A DNA stretch of 64,000 nucleotides from Methyloversatilis sp. (GCA_016791045.1 JAEUNO010000003.1:1-64000), one strand, 5' to 3'. Shown: positions 9,231 to 20,251, numbered from the stretch's first letter. Numbers and translations: made by a program. The notes: a model not told the origin generated them from the sequence alone.

Positions 9231-10418
9231 ATGCGTATCGCAGGCCGTAACCATCTGTACGTGCCGGGCCCCACCAACACGCCGGACCGTATCCTGCGTG
9301 CCATGGTCGTGGCACAGGAAGACCACCGTTCGCCCAAGTTCCCGGAACTGACGCTGTCGGTTCTGGCGGACCTGAAGAAGGTGTTCAAGACCACCGAAGG
9401 CACCATCGTCACGTTCCCGGCATCGGGCACCGGCATGTGGGAAGCCGCGCTGACCAACACGCTGTCGCCGGGTGACAAGGTGCTCTGCTCGCGCTTCGGC
9501 CAGTTCAGCCACCTGTGGGCGGACATGGCGCAGCGCCTCGGCTTCGAGGTGCAGGTCATCGACACCGACTGGGGCACGGGCGTGCCGTACGACAAGTACG
9601 AGGAAGTCCTGCGCGCCGACAAGGAGCACAAGATCAAGGCCGTGCTGGCCTGCCAGAACGAAACCGCCACCGGCGTCACGAGCGACATCGGCAAGGTGCG
9701 CAAGGCGATGGACAACGCCGGCCACCCGGCGCTGCTGATGGTCGATACGGTCAGTTCGCTGGTCAGCATCGACTTCCGCATGGAAGAGTGGGGCGTCGAC
9801 TGCGCCGTGTCCGGCTCGCAGAAGGGCTTCATGCTGCCGGCCGGCATGGGCATCCTGGGCATGAGCTCGAAGGCGATCAAGGCGATGGAAGGTGCGACCT
9901 CGCGCCGCTGCTACTTCGACATCGGCGACATGCTGAAGAACAACGCCACCGGCTACTTCCCCTACACGCCGTCGATCCCGATGCTGTACGGCATGCGTGA
10001 AGCGCTGGACACGATTTTCGAGGAAGGCCTGGAGAACATCTTCGCCCGCCACGAATATCTGGCCAGTGGCGTGCGCGCCGCGATCCACGAAGGCTGGAAG
10101 CTGAATCTGTGCGCCAAGGCGCCGGAGTGGTACTCGAACACCGTCAGCGCCATCCTGGTGCCGGAAGGTTTCGACGCCGCCAAGGTGATCAGCAACGCCT
10201 ACGCACGCTACAACCTGTCGCTGGGCGCCGGCCTGTCGAAGGTCGCGGGCAAGGTGTTCCGCATCGGCCACGTCGGTGACCTGAACCTGCTGTCGCTGAC
10301 GAGCGCGATCGCCGGCGCGGAAATGTCGATGCTCGACAACGGCATCAACGTGACCCCGGGTTCCGGTGTCGCGGCCGCCTCGACCTACTGGCGTACCCAT
10401 ACGCAGCAGGTAAAGTAA
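9231..10418 (+). CDS. sga: Serine--glyoxylate aminotransferase
   Basis: Converts serine plus glyoxylate to hydroxypyruvate plus glycine, regenerating the C1 acceptor of the serine cycle. The 395-residue protein is a class V aminotransferase with PLP lysine Lys198 in VSGSQKGFMLP and a typical N-terminus GRNHLYVPGPTNTP. The ATG at 9231 follows a strong AGGAG site at normal spacing. It sits after glyA and before hprA, the usual order. An intrinsic terminator follows its stop, so hprA may be partly uncoupled from glyA-sga. Confidence 0.96.
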   Translation: MRIAGRNHLYVPGPTNTPDRILRAMVVAQEDHRSPKFPELTLSVLADLKKVFKTTEGTIVTFPASGTGMWEAALTNTLSPGDKVLCSRFGQFSHLWADMAQRLGFEVQVIDTDWGTGVPYDKYEEVLRADKEHKIKAVLACQNETATGVTSDIGKVRKAMDNAGHPALLMVDTVSSLVSIDFRMEEWGVDCAVSGSQKGFMLPAGMGILGMSSKAIKAMEGATSRRCYFDIGDMLKNNATGYFPYTPSIPMLYGMREALDTIFEEGLENIFARHEYLASGVRAAIHEGWKLNLCAKAPEWYSNTVSAILVPEGFDAAKVISNAYARYNLSLGAGLSKVAGKVFRIGHVGDLNLLSLTSAIAGAEMSMLDNGINVTPGSGVAAASTYWRTHTQQVK

Positions 10419-10449
10419 GGGCCCGCCGTCCGTTTTACCCCTCTTGAAC

Positions 10450-10473
10450 GGCCGGGTTCGCCCGGCCTTTTTT
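10450..10473 (+). terminator. Intrinsic terminator after sga
   Basis: A perfect 7-bp stem GGCCGGG/CCCGGCC with a TTCG loop (10450-10467) is followed by six T residues (10468-10473). It lies 32 bases after the sga stop and 29 bases before hprA, inside what is otherwise one rightward gene run. Confidence 0.8.
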
Positions 10474-10501
10474 GCATTTACAAACACCGCGAGGAAAAAG
10501 C

Positions 10502-11452
10502 ATGTCGCAACACGTCGTGTTTCTGGATCGTTCGACGCTGAAAGCCACCGTGCGTCGGCCGTCGTTCGAGCACACCTGGGAAGAATACGAGACCACCTCC
10601 CCCACCCAGGTGGTCGAGCGCCTCAAGAATGCGACCGTGGCCATCACCAACAAGGTTGCGCTGCGCGGCGACGTGCTGGCCCAGCTGCCGAATCTGAAGA
10701 TGATCGGCGTCGCCGCCACCGGCTACGATGTGATCGACGTGCCGGCCTGCCGCGAACGCGGCATCACGGTGTCGAACATCCGCAACTACGCGGTGCATAC
10801 CGTGCCGGAACATGCGTTCGCGCTGATCCTCGCACTGCGCCGCAGCATCCTGGCCTATCGGCAGGACGTGGAGCGCGGCCGCTGGCAGGAAGTGGATCAG
10901 TTCTGCTTCTTCGATCACCCGATCCATGACCTGTTCGACAGCACCATCGGCATTTTCGGCGAAGGCGCGCTCGGCCAGGGCACGGCGAAGATCGCCCGCG
11001 GCTTCGGCATGAAGGTGCTGTTCGCCGACCATGAAGGTCCGAAGGCGCCGGGGGTGGAATTCACGCCGGTCGAACAGGTGCTGGCCGAGTCGGACATCAT
11101 TTCGCTGCACTGCCCGCTGACCGCGGACAGCCGCAACATGTTCAGCATGCCGCAGTTCAGGAAGATGAAGCGCAGCGCCATCCTGATCAATACGGCCCGC
11201 GGCGGTCTTGTGCATGAGGAAGATCTGGTGACCGCGCTGAAGGAAGGCGTCATCGGCGGCGCCGGCTTCGACGTGCTGACCAAGGAGCCGCCGAAGGAAG
11301 GCAACCCGCTGCTCGACCTGCGACTGCCCAACTTCATCCTGACGCCGCACGTCGCGTGGGCTTCGGATGGCGCCATGCAGTTCCTGGCCGACCAGTTGAT
11401 CGACAATGTGGACGCCTGGGTCAAGGGCAGCCCGGTCAACACCGTGACCTGA
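10502..11452 (+). CDS. hprA: Hydroxypyruvate reductase (glycerate dehydrogenase)
   Basis: Reduces hydroxypyruvate to D-glycerate with NAD(P)H in the serine cycle. The 316-residue protein is of the D-2-hydroxyacid dehydrogenase family. It has the nucleotide motif GIFGEGALG near residues 150-158 and the catalytic trio Arg233 (NTARGG), Glu262 (TKEPP) and His283 (TPHVAW). The start ATG 10502 has a GAGGAAAA site; an in-frame upstream codon at 10472 lies in the terminator loop region and is rejected. It is separated from sga by an intrinsic terminator and followed 59 bases later by mtdA. Confidence 0.95.
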   Translation: MSQHVVFLDRSTLKATVRRPSFEHTWEEYETTSPTQVVERLKNATVAITNKVALRGDVLAQLPNLKMIGVAATGYDVIDVPACRERGITVSNIRNYAVHTVPEHAFALILALRRSILAYRQDVERGRWQEVDQFCFFDHPIHDLFDSTIGIFGEGALGQGTAKIARGFGMKVLFADHEGPKAPGVEFTPVEQVLAESDIISLHCPLTADSRNMFSMPQFRKMKRSAILINTARGGLVHEEDLVTALKEGVIGGAGFDVLTKEPPKEGNPLLDLRLPNFILTPHVAWASDGAMQFLADQLIDNVDAWVKGSPVNTVT

Positions 11453-11460
11453 AAACCGTT

Positions 11461-11486
11461 CGCCGCGCCCCGCCGGCGGCGCGGCG
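11461..11486 (+). other. Stem-loop between hprA and mtdA
   Basis: A 9-bp perfect inverted repeat CGCCGCGCC/GGCGCGGCG (11461-11469 and 11478-11486) with an 8-base loop fills most of the 59-base gap. No T-run follows. It is placed just before the mtdA ribosome site and could protect or process the transcript. Confidence 0.4.
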
Positions 11487-11511
11487 TTCATCGAGACAGC
11501 GAGAGACGACA

Positions 11512-12372
11512 ATGAAAAAACTGCTTTATCAATTCGATACCGATGAACATCCGTCGGTGTTCGACAACGTCGTGTGCAACGACGGCGGCGCCGACCACGT
11601 GATCGGCTATGGCGGCGTGCATCCGCACAACGTGGGTGCCATGGTCGATGGCGCCATCTTCACGCGCGCGCCGAAGGACAAGAAGAACACCGCGATCTTC
11701 ATCGGCGGCAGCAACATGGCCGAAGGCGAAGCCCTGTTCAAGGCGGTGAAGAAGAAGTTCTTCAGCAACTTCCGCGTGTCGGTCATGCTCGACAGCAACG
11801 GCTCGAACACCACGGCGGCCGCCTGCGTCGCCTGGCTGGGTCACCGCGGCCCGCTGAAGGGCAAGAAGGTCGTCATCCTCGGCGGTACCGGCCCGGTCGG
11901 CACGCGCGCCGCGGTGATGCTGGCCAGCGAAGGGGCGACGGTCACGCTGGTGTCGCGCAAGCTGGCCACCGCGGAAGATGCGGCGAAGCACCTGAAGGCC
12001 ACGTTCAACCTCGACGTCAGTGTCGCCGAAGCGGCCGACAACGATGCGCGCGGCCGTGCGATCGAAGGCGCGAACATCGTCATCGCGACCGGTGCCGGCG
12101 GCATCCAGCTGCTGGAAGAGCGTCACTGGAAGGACAACCCGACGCTGGAAATGATGGCTGACGCCAATGCCACACCGCCGCTCGGCATCGAAGGCATCGA
12201 CATGATGGACAAGGGCGCGGTCAAGCACGGCAAGATCGTGTTCGGCGCCATCGGTTTCGGTGCGCTGAAGATCGCGCTGCAGCGCGCCTGCGTGGCCAGG
12301 CTGTTCGAAAGCAACGACATCACGCTGGATGCGCCGGAAATCTACGCGATGGCCAAGACGATGGTGGGCTGA
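11512..12372 (+). CDS. mtdA: NADP-dependent methylene-tetrahydromethanopterin/methylene-THF dehydrogenase
   Basis: Interconverts methylene- and methenyl- forms of THF (and of H4MPT in methylotrophs) using NADP(H); here it would reduce methenyl-THF toward the methylene-THF used by GlyA. The 286-residue length matches MtdA. The NADP fold shows as VVILGGTGPVGTRAA in the middle of the protein, followed by LVSRK. The ATG start at 11512 is preceded by GCGAGAGACG. It is directly followed by fchA with three bases between stop and start. MtdA is typical of serine-cycle methylotrophs, which makes it one of the best lifestyle markers here. Confidence 0.95.
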   Translation: MKKLLYQFDTDEHPSVFDNVVCNDGGADHVIGYGGVHPHNVGAMVDGAIFTRAPKDKKNTAIFIGGSNMAEGEALFKAVKKKFFSNFRVSVMLDSNGSNTTAAACVAWLGHRGPLKGKKVVILGGTGPVGTRAAVMLASEGATVTLVSRKLATAEDAAKHLKATFNLDVSVAEAADNDARGRAIEGANIVIATGAGGIQLLEERHWKDNPTLEMMADANATPPLGIEGIDMMDKGAVKHGKIVFGAIGFGALKIALQRACVARLFESNDITLDAPEIYAMAKTMVG

Positions 12373-12375
12373 GCG

Positions 12376-13005
12376 ATGACCATGATCAAGGACAAGCCGG
12401 TCACCACCTTTCTCGACGAACTGGCCAGCAGCGCGCCCACGCCGGGCGGCGGCAGTGCCGCGGCCATCATGGGCGGCATGGGTGCGGCGCTGGTCAGCAT
12501 GGTGTGCAACCTGACCATCGGCAAGAAGGCGTACGCCGAAGTCGAAGGCGACATGAAGGACCTGCTGGCGCAAGCCGAAGGCCTGCGCGCCACGCTGACC
12601 GATTTCATCCGCGCCGACGTCGAAGCCTTCGACGGCCTGATGGCCGCCTACGGTCTGCCCAAGGACACGGACGAGCAGAAGGCTGCACGCTCGGCCGCGA
12701 TCCAGGACGGCCTGAAGATGGCCACCGACGCACCGCTGGCCTGCGCCCGCGCCTGCGCCGACGTGATCGCCCTCAGTCTGGTGGCGGCCGAAAAGGGCAA
12801 CCGGAACGTCGTGTCCGACGCCGGTGTCGCGGCACTGGCTGCCCAGGCGGCGCTGCGTTCGGCGGCGCTGAACGTCGACATCAACGTGCCGAGCATCAAG
12901 GACGCCGATTTCGCCGCTTCGCGCCGCGCCGAAACCGACGCCCTGCTCGCCAAGTGGGTGGCGGAAGCCGATCGCGTGGTCGAGGTGGTGAAGAGCAAGC
13001 TCTGA
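12376..13005 (+). CDS. fchA: Methenyltetrahydrofolate cyclohydrolase
   Basis: Hydrolyses methenyl-THF to 10-formyl-THF and back, linking Fhs to MtdA. The 209-residue protein belongs to the formiminotransferase-cyclodeaminase C-terminal family, with the N-terminal FLDELASSAPTPGGGSAA motif (residues 11-28) typical of Fch. ATG 12376 lies 3 bases after the mtdA stop, so translation is probably coupled; ATG 12382 is an alternative start. It ends the rightward serine-cycle set and is followed by an intrinsic terminator. Confidence 0.95.
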   Translation: MTMIKDKPVTTFLDELASSAPTPGGGSAAAIMGGMGAALVSMVCNLTIGKKAYAEVEGDMKDLLAQAEGLRATLTDFIRADVEAFDGLMAAYGLPKDTDEQKAARSAAIQDGLKMATDAPLACARACADVIALSLVAAEKGNRNVVSDAGVAALAAQAALRSAALNVDINVPSIKDADFAASRRAETDALLAKWVAEADRVVEVVKSKL

Positions 13006-13025
13006 ACCGTCGGTTCGGTCGTCAA

Positions 13026-13052
13026 GGGGCGCCTGCGGGCGCCCCTTTTTTT
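13026..13052 (+). terminator. Intrinsic terminator after fchA
   Basis: An 8-bp perfect stem GGGGCGCC/GGCGCCCC with a TGCG loop (13026-13045) is followed by seven T residues. It lies 20 bases after the fchA stop and ends the serine-cycle run. A 14-base tandem duplication (13081-13094 and 13095-13108, one mismatch at the last base) lies just downstream. Confidence 0.88.
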
Positions 13053-13145
13053 GGCGATGACAGCCCTCGTCCGCGTCGGGCCGGACAGCGGGGGCCGGAC
13101 AGCGGGGCTGGGCGCCGGGCATCGCGGCGCCCGACCCACGCCGCC

Positions 13146-13412
13146 TTACTGCTGCGCCTGCACCTGGGCCTGGACCCGCGCAAGCCACTCACGCATCGTT
13201 GCCAGCAGTTCGCTGCGGCTGAACGAACAGCTGTCCTGCGAAAACAGGCGGGCGGATTCGAGCCGCATCAGCAGGCCGTCGAGCACTTCGCGCCACTTTG
13301 CCGGCAGGTTCGCGTCCTCGACGCCGTGGAGGCGCCAGGTGGCGATCAGGGCATCCATGTCGATGCGCCCGGCTTCGAAATCGTCCAGCGACCTGCCCAG
13401 TTTTTCGTTCAT
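13146..13412 (-). CDS. Hypothetical protein, 88 aa
   Basis: Not recognised. ATG 13412 (MNEKLGRSLD) is preferred over an in-frame upstream codon at 13454 because GGAGAG lies 6 bases before it. The product is small, soluble-looking and mostly helical by composition, with no signal peptide, membrane segment or metal-binding cluster. It has two cysteine-poor halves joined by a Ser-rich stretch (FSQDSCSFSRSE). It is convergent with fchA and divergent from the carbonic anhydrase homolog. A real but uncharacterised gene is likely given its start signal and codon use. Confidence 0.6.
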   Translation of the reverse strand: MNEKLGRSLDDFEAGRIDMDALIATWRLHGVEDANLPAKWREVLDGLLMRLESARLFSQDSCSFSRSELLATMREWLARVQAQVQAQQ

Positions 13413-13528
13413 CTGCACTCTCCGGCTCGGCGGTAGAACTACCCCTGCTTGCAAGACCCCGTGCGCTTGCGCTTACAATCGCGCCCTGTTTGCATTGCAA
13501 CAAGAGTGTAATGCGCAAACAGCGTTCA

Positions 13529-13549
13529 GGCGGATACGGCGTATCCGCC
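13529..13549. promoter_or_regulatory. Perfect stem-loop/operator upstream of the carbonic anhydrase homolog
   Basis: GGCGGATAC-GGC-GTATCCGCC is a 9-bp perfect inverted repeat with a 3-base loop, 50 bases upstream of the ATG at 13599. A TACAAT hexamer at 13474-13479 with TTGCAA 19 bases before it could be the promoter, which would put the hairpin in the 5' leader. It may be an operator, leader structure or short REP element. Confidence 0.4.
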
Positions 13550-13598
13550 CGTTCCAGGTGTCCTGATTCACTGCCTGCACAGGCAAACGGAAGCAAGC

Positions 13599-14129
13599 AT
13601 GAGCATCTACAGCATCGACGACCAGCAGCCCGACATCCATCCTTCCGCATGGATTGCGTCCAACGCGACCGTGATCGGCGAGGTGGTGCTGAAGGCCGAC
13701 AGCAGCGTCTGGTTCGGCGCCGTCATCCGGGCTGACAACGACCGCATCGTCGTCGGCGAACGCAGCAATGTGCAGGACGGTGCGGTGCTGCACATCGACG
13801 AGGGCGTGCCGCTGACCATCGGCGACGACGTCACGGTCGGTCATCAGGCCATGCTGCACGGCTGCACCATCGGTGACGGTTCGCTGATCGGCATCAAGGC
13901 GGTGGTGATGAATCGCGCGGTCGTCGGGCGCAACTGCCTGATCGGCGCGAATGCACTGATTCCCGAGGGCCGCATCATTCCCGACCGCTCGCTGGTGGTC
14001 GGCTCGCCCGGTCGCATCGTGCGCGAACTGAGCGACGAAGAAGTCGCAGCACTGATGTCCGGCTCGGCGCAGTACGTCGAGAAGGCGCGCCACTACCGGA
14101 CCGGGCTGAAGGTCGTCCCGCGCGATTAG
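13599..14129 (+). CDS. Gamma-class carbonic anhydrase family protein (YrdA/Cam-like)
   Basis: A 176-residue left-handed beta-helix protein built of hexapeptide repeats. Three histidines in the positions of gamma-carbonic anhydrase metal ligands are present: His65 (VLHID), His82 (VGHQ) and His87 (MLHGC). Members of this family (YrdA, PaaY, CaiE) include proven carbonic anhydrases and inactive homologs, so activity is not certain. Being next to a PEP-carboxylase-based assimilation region, it could supply bicarbonate; that is inference. ATG 13599 (MSIYSIDDQQ) is preceded by GGAAGCAAGC. Single gene by its spacing. Confidence 0.85.
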   Translation: MSIYSIDDQQPDIHPSAWIASNATVIGEVVLKADSSVWFGAVIRADNDRIVVGERSNVQDGAVLHIDEGVPLTIGDDVTVGHQAMLHGCTIGDGSLIGIKAVVMNRAVVGRNCLIGANALIPEGRIIPDRSLVVGSPGRIVRELSDEEVAALMSGSAQYVEKARHYRTGLKVVPRD

Positions 14130-14210
14130 GGTCTGTCGCCCCTGAATCACGCTTCAGTTCCGGCGTCCGGCGTCGATATTTCCCTGAGAACGTCACTCGC
14201 GGAGATCGAC

Positions 14211-14444
14211 ATGGCCGAACGCACCACCTTCTATTTCACCGGCGCGCACGCCCTGCCCGCCATCATGGTCGCCTTCAACAATGAAGCGGCCGGACTGGCC
14301 GTGCTGGCCTACCTCGCACTGATCGGCGCCGCATTGCTGTCGGCCATGTGCGACGAGCGCCACCAGGCGGGGGACGGCGAAAATCTCGGCGAGCCGATCC
14401 GCATCGATACCGAGGACGACCGGTCGGTACGTCGCAAGCGCTGA
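14211..14444 (+). CDS. Small single-span membrane protein, unknown
   Basis: Not recognised. The 77-residue product has one hydrophobic segment at about residues 25-46 (AAGLAVLAYLALIGAALLSA) and a charged C-terminal tail rich in Asp, Glu and Arg. ATG 14211 follows GGAGATCGAC, a good ribosome site. It lies between the carbonic anhydrase homolog and the SIMPL-domain gene, 81 bases after the former. No enzymatic motif is visible. Confidence 0.6.
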   Translation: MAERTTFYFTGAHALPAIMVAFNNEAAGLAVLAYLALIGAALLSAMCDERHQAGDGENLGEPIRIDTEDDRSVRRKR

Positions 14445-14470
14445 CAGACGTCCGCAGCGCGCTGGTTATA

Positions 14471-14496
14471 CTCCCGCACTGATCACATTGCGGGAG
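14471..14496. promoter_or_regulatory. Inverted repeat overlapping a -10-like hexamer and the RBS of the SIMPL gene
   Basis: CTCCCGCA (14471-14478) and TGCGGGAG (14489-14496) form an 8-bp perfect dyad. Its left arm touches a TATACT hexamer at 14467-14472, and its right arm contains the GGGAG ribosome site for GTG 14503. It could be a repressor site or an RBS-hiding hairpin, depending on where transcription starts. Confidence 0.4.
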
Positions 14497-14502
14497 TCCC
14501 CC

Positions 14503-15204
14503 GTGAAACATCCGTTCTGGCTGCTGCTTGCCGCCACGCTTTCGGTCGCCCAGGCCGCCGACCACGCCGCCGTCGAACGCGCCGGCATCGTGGTTGACCT
14601 GAATGCCGAAGCGTCCCGCCTCGCCCCGAATGACCTCGCCCGCGCCCAGGCCTACATCGAAATGGGTGACGCCACGCCGAGCGCGCTGGCGAAGAAGGTC
14701 AATGCGGTGATGCAGTCGGCCATCGCCACCACCAAGCCCTACCCGAGCGTGAAGGTGCGCAGCGGCAATACCTCGACCTATCCGGTCTATGGCAAGAACG
14801 GCCGCAGCATCGAAAGCTGGCGCATGCGGTCGGAGCTGCTGCTCGAGTCGAAGGACCAGGCCGCGATTTCCGAGCTGCTGGGCAAGCTGCAGACCCAGCT
14901 GGCGGTCGGCCAGCTGACGCTGGAACCGAGCGAAGAAGCGTCGCGGCAAGCCGAGAACGACGCGATCGCCGACGGTATCGCCGCCTTCAATGCACGCGCC
15001 AAGATCGTCGCCGAATCGCTCGGCAAGTCCTGGCGCATCCTGCACATGAACGTGAATCACACCGGCGGGATGCCGACACCGCGCCCGATGATGATGCGCA
15101 GCAAGGCGGTCATGGCCGAAGCGATGGCCGACATGCCGGTCGAAGCGGGCGAATCGCGCGTCGCGGTGTCGATCAGCGGACAGATCGAGATTGAGCGCCG
15201 GTAG
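14503..15204 (+). CDS. SIMPL domain (DUF541) periplasmic protein
   Basis: A 233-residue exported protein of the SIMPL/DUF541 family, whose function is poorly known (oxidative-stress and kinase-interaction roles have been reported for members). The N-terminus MKHPFWLLLAATLSVAQA is a signal peptide with cleavage near residue 18. GTG 14503 is chosen over TTG 14488 because GGGAG lies 7 bases before it and the signal peptide begins there. The C-terminus ends in a beta-rich VAVSISGQIEIERR strand typical of the family. Its end overlaps the next gene by 14 bases, suggesting co-transcription. Confidence 0.82.
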   Translation: MKHPFWLLLAATLSVAQAADHAAVERAGIVVDLNAEASRLAPNDLARAQAYIEMGDATPSALAKKVNAVMQSAIATTKPYPSVKVRSGNTSTYPVYGKNGRSIESWRMRSELLLESKDQAAISELLGKLQTQLAVGQLTLEPSEEASRQAENDAIADGIAAFNARAKIVAESLGKSWRILHMNVNHTGGMPTPRPMMMRSKAVMAEAMADMPVEAGESRVAVSISGQIEIERR

Positions 15205-15775
15205 TCGCAGGCTCACCGCCCCTGTTCCGGCTTTTGTTCCGGCCCTCTCGCTGGCGCTGTGGCTCAGCGCCTGCGGCAGCCTGCCGGAACGGGCCGCGTT
15301 GCCGCCGGCCGAAACACCGGCCGGCGCATCAGCCGAACAACCCGTCGCACCGCCTCGCCCGCCGGGCCGGATCCAGCTCGTCGACGACTCGCACGCGCAG
15401 GATGCGGTGATCTACGCGCTCGGCCTGATCGGCAATCATTACCAGTTCGGCGGTCGCAACCCGGACAGCGGACTGGACTGCAGCGGCATGGTGAGCTGGA
15501 TCTACGAACAGGTGGCCGGCGTGCGGCTGCCGCACAACGCCGCGCAGATCGCGAAGATCGCGCGACCGATCGATCGCAGCGCGCTGGCGCCCGGCGATCT
15601 GGTGTTCTTCAACACGAACGGCACGCCGCATTCGCACATGGGTATCTACGCCGGTGAAGGGCGCTTCATCCATGCGCCGAGCACGCGCGGCAAGTACGTG
15701 CGGACGGACAGGCTGGACAGCGGCTGGTTTGCCGCGCGCATCAGCGGCCTGCGCACGCTGCGGCGCGAAGGGTGA
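15191..15775 (+). CDS. NlpC/P60 family lipoprotein (putative peptidoglycan endopeptidase)
   Basis: A 194-residue lipoprotein likely to cut peptide cross-links in peptidoglycan. The lipobox LSAC puts the lipidated Cys at residue 28; a Pro/Ala-rich linker follows, then an NlpC/P60 domain from about residue 68. The catalytic set is visible: Cys97 in DCSGM, His149 in SHMG and His161 in FIHAPS. The start is TTG 15191, overlapping the SIMPL gene by 14 bases; no later start keeps the whole signal peptide. E. coli Spr (MepS) and NlpC are the closest known types. Confidence 0.88.
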   Translation: MSAGSRRLTAPVPAFVPALSLALWLSACGSLPERAALPPAETPAGASAEQPVAPPRPPGRIQLVDDSHAQDAVIYALGLIGNHYQFGGRNPDSGLDCSGMVSWIYEQVAGVRLPHNAAQIAKIARPIDRSALAPGDLVFFNTNGTPHSHMGIYAGEGRFIHAPSTRGKYVRTDRLDSGWFAARISGLRTLRREG

Positions 15776-15781
15776 TGACGG

Positions 15782-16066
15782 TCAGGGTCTGTCGTTCGGA
15801 ATCTGCACGAACACCTCGCCCGGCTTGATCAGCCCGAGTTCGGCGCGCGCCCGCTCTTCGACTGCGTCGAAGCCGGTTTTCAGATCCTTCACATCGGCGT
15901 CCAGCGCGGCATTGCGCGCTTCCAGCCGGGTATTGAGATCGCGCTGGGCATCCAGCGCGCGGCCGGCTTCCCAGGCCTGCAGCCATCCGCCCTTGCCGAG
16001 CCAGAGCGGATACTGCAGTCCCGCAATCAGCGCCACCAGCAACAAGGCAGGCCAATGGCGCGTCAT
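15782..16066 (-). CDS. ftsB: Cell division protein FtsB
   Basis: Bitopic septum protein that acts with FtsL and FtsQ in the divisome. The 94-residue product has one N-terminal membrane span (HWPALLLVALIAGLQYPLWL, residues 4-23), then a coiled coil (residues 45-75) and the short conserved tail ARAELGLIKPGEVFVQI. ATG 16066 lies 2 bases after the eno stop, so the in-frame extension to 16111 is rejected. The eno-ftsB pair is the standard order in beta- and gammaproteobacteria. Its stop codon lies in a 13-base word (GTCAGGGTCTGTC) that recurs at 27674. Confidence 0.93.
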   Translation of the reverse strand: MTRHWPALLLVALIAGLQYPLWLGKGGWLQAWEAGRALDAQRDLNTRLEARNAALDADVKDLKTGFDAVEERARAELGLIKPGEVFVQIPNDRP

Positions 16067-16068
16067 GG

Positions 16069-17385
<1,317 letters not shown>

Positions 17386-17406
17386 TTATGAATAATCGGC
17401 GCGCAC

Positions 17407-19925
<2,519 letters not shown>

Positions 19926-19951
19926 TTATTGCACTGCAGCGGGAAATTCCT

Positions 19952-19980
19952 AGTTTACCGGAAAAGTCCCGGAGCTTGAA
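19952..19980 (-). promoter_or_regulatory. Candidate sigma-70 promoter for pyrG
   Basis: On the minus strand TTCAAG (19980-19975) and TAAACT (19957-19952) are separated by 17 bases and lie 27 bases before the pyrG ATG. Each hexamer matches the consensus at three or four of six positions. The call is by inspection only. Confidence 0.35.
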
Positions 19981-20051
19981 GCCGACCGGCAGGCAAATAC
20001 CGCCCTGGCCGACCTGATGGACGGCCGCGACGACGATCAATCGGCGTCGAT

Positions 20052-20246
20052 TCAGTCCGCCTCGTCGATCCAGGCCAGCTGGATGGCTTCGAGGATCTTT
20101 TCGCCGCAGCGCTTCGGGTCGTCATCGAAGCCCGGCAGATCGAGCACCCACTGCATCAGGTCGGTGAAGCGGACCTTTGCCGGATCAATGTCGGGGTGTG
20201 CTTCGGCCAGCGCGATCGCGATGTCCAGTGTATCGGTCCATTTCAT
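20052..20246 (-). CDS. iscX: Fe-S assembly protein IscX
   Basis: Small acidic protein that binds IscS and modulates cluster assembly. The 64-residue product has the family pattern KWTD..DIA at the start, VRFTDLMQW in the middle, and the FDDDP and [15 protein letters not shown] end. Two starts are possible: ATG 20246 (MKWTD) or GTG 20255 (MSIMKWTD), the latter overlapping the fdx stop as GTGA with AAGGA 5 bases upstream. The true N-terminus may therefore be three residues longer. Last gene of the isc operon. Confidence 0.92.
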   Translation of the reverse strand: MKWTDTLDIAIALAEAHPDIDPAKVRFTDLMQWVLDLPGFDDDPKRCGEKILEAIQLAWIDEAD

Positions 20247-20251
20247 GATGC

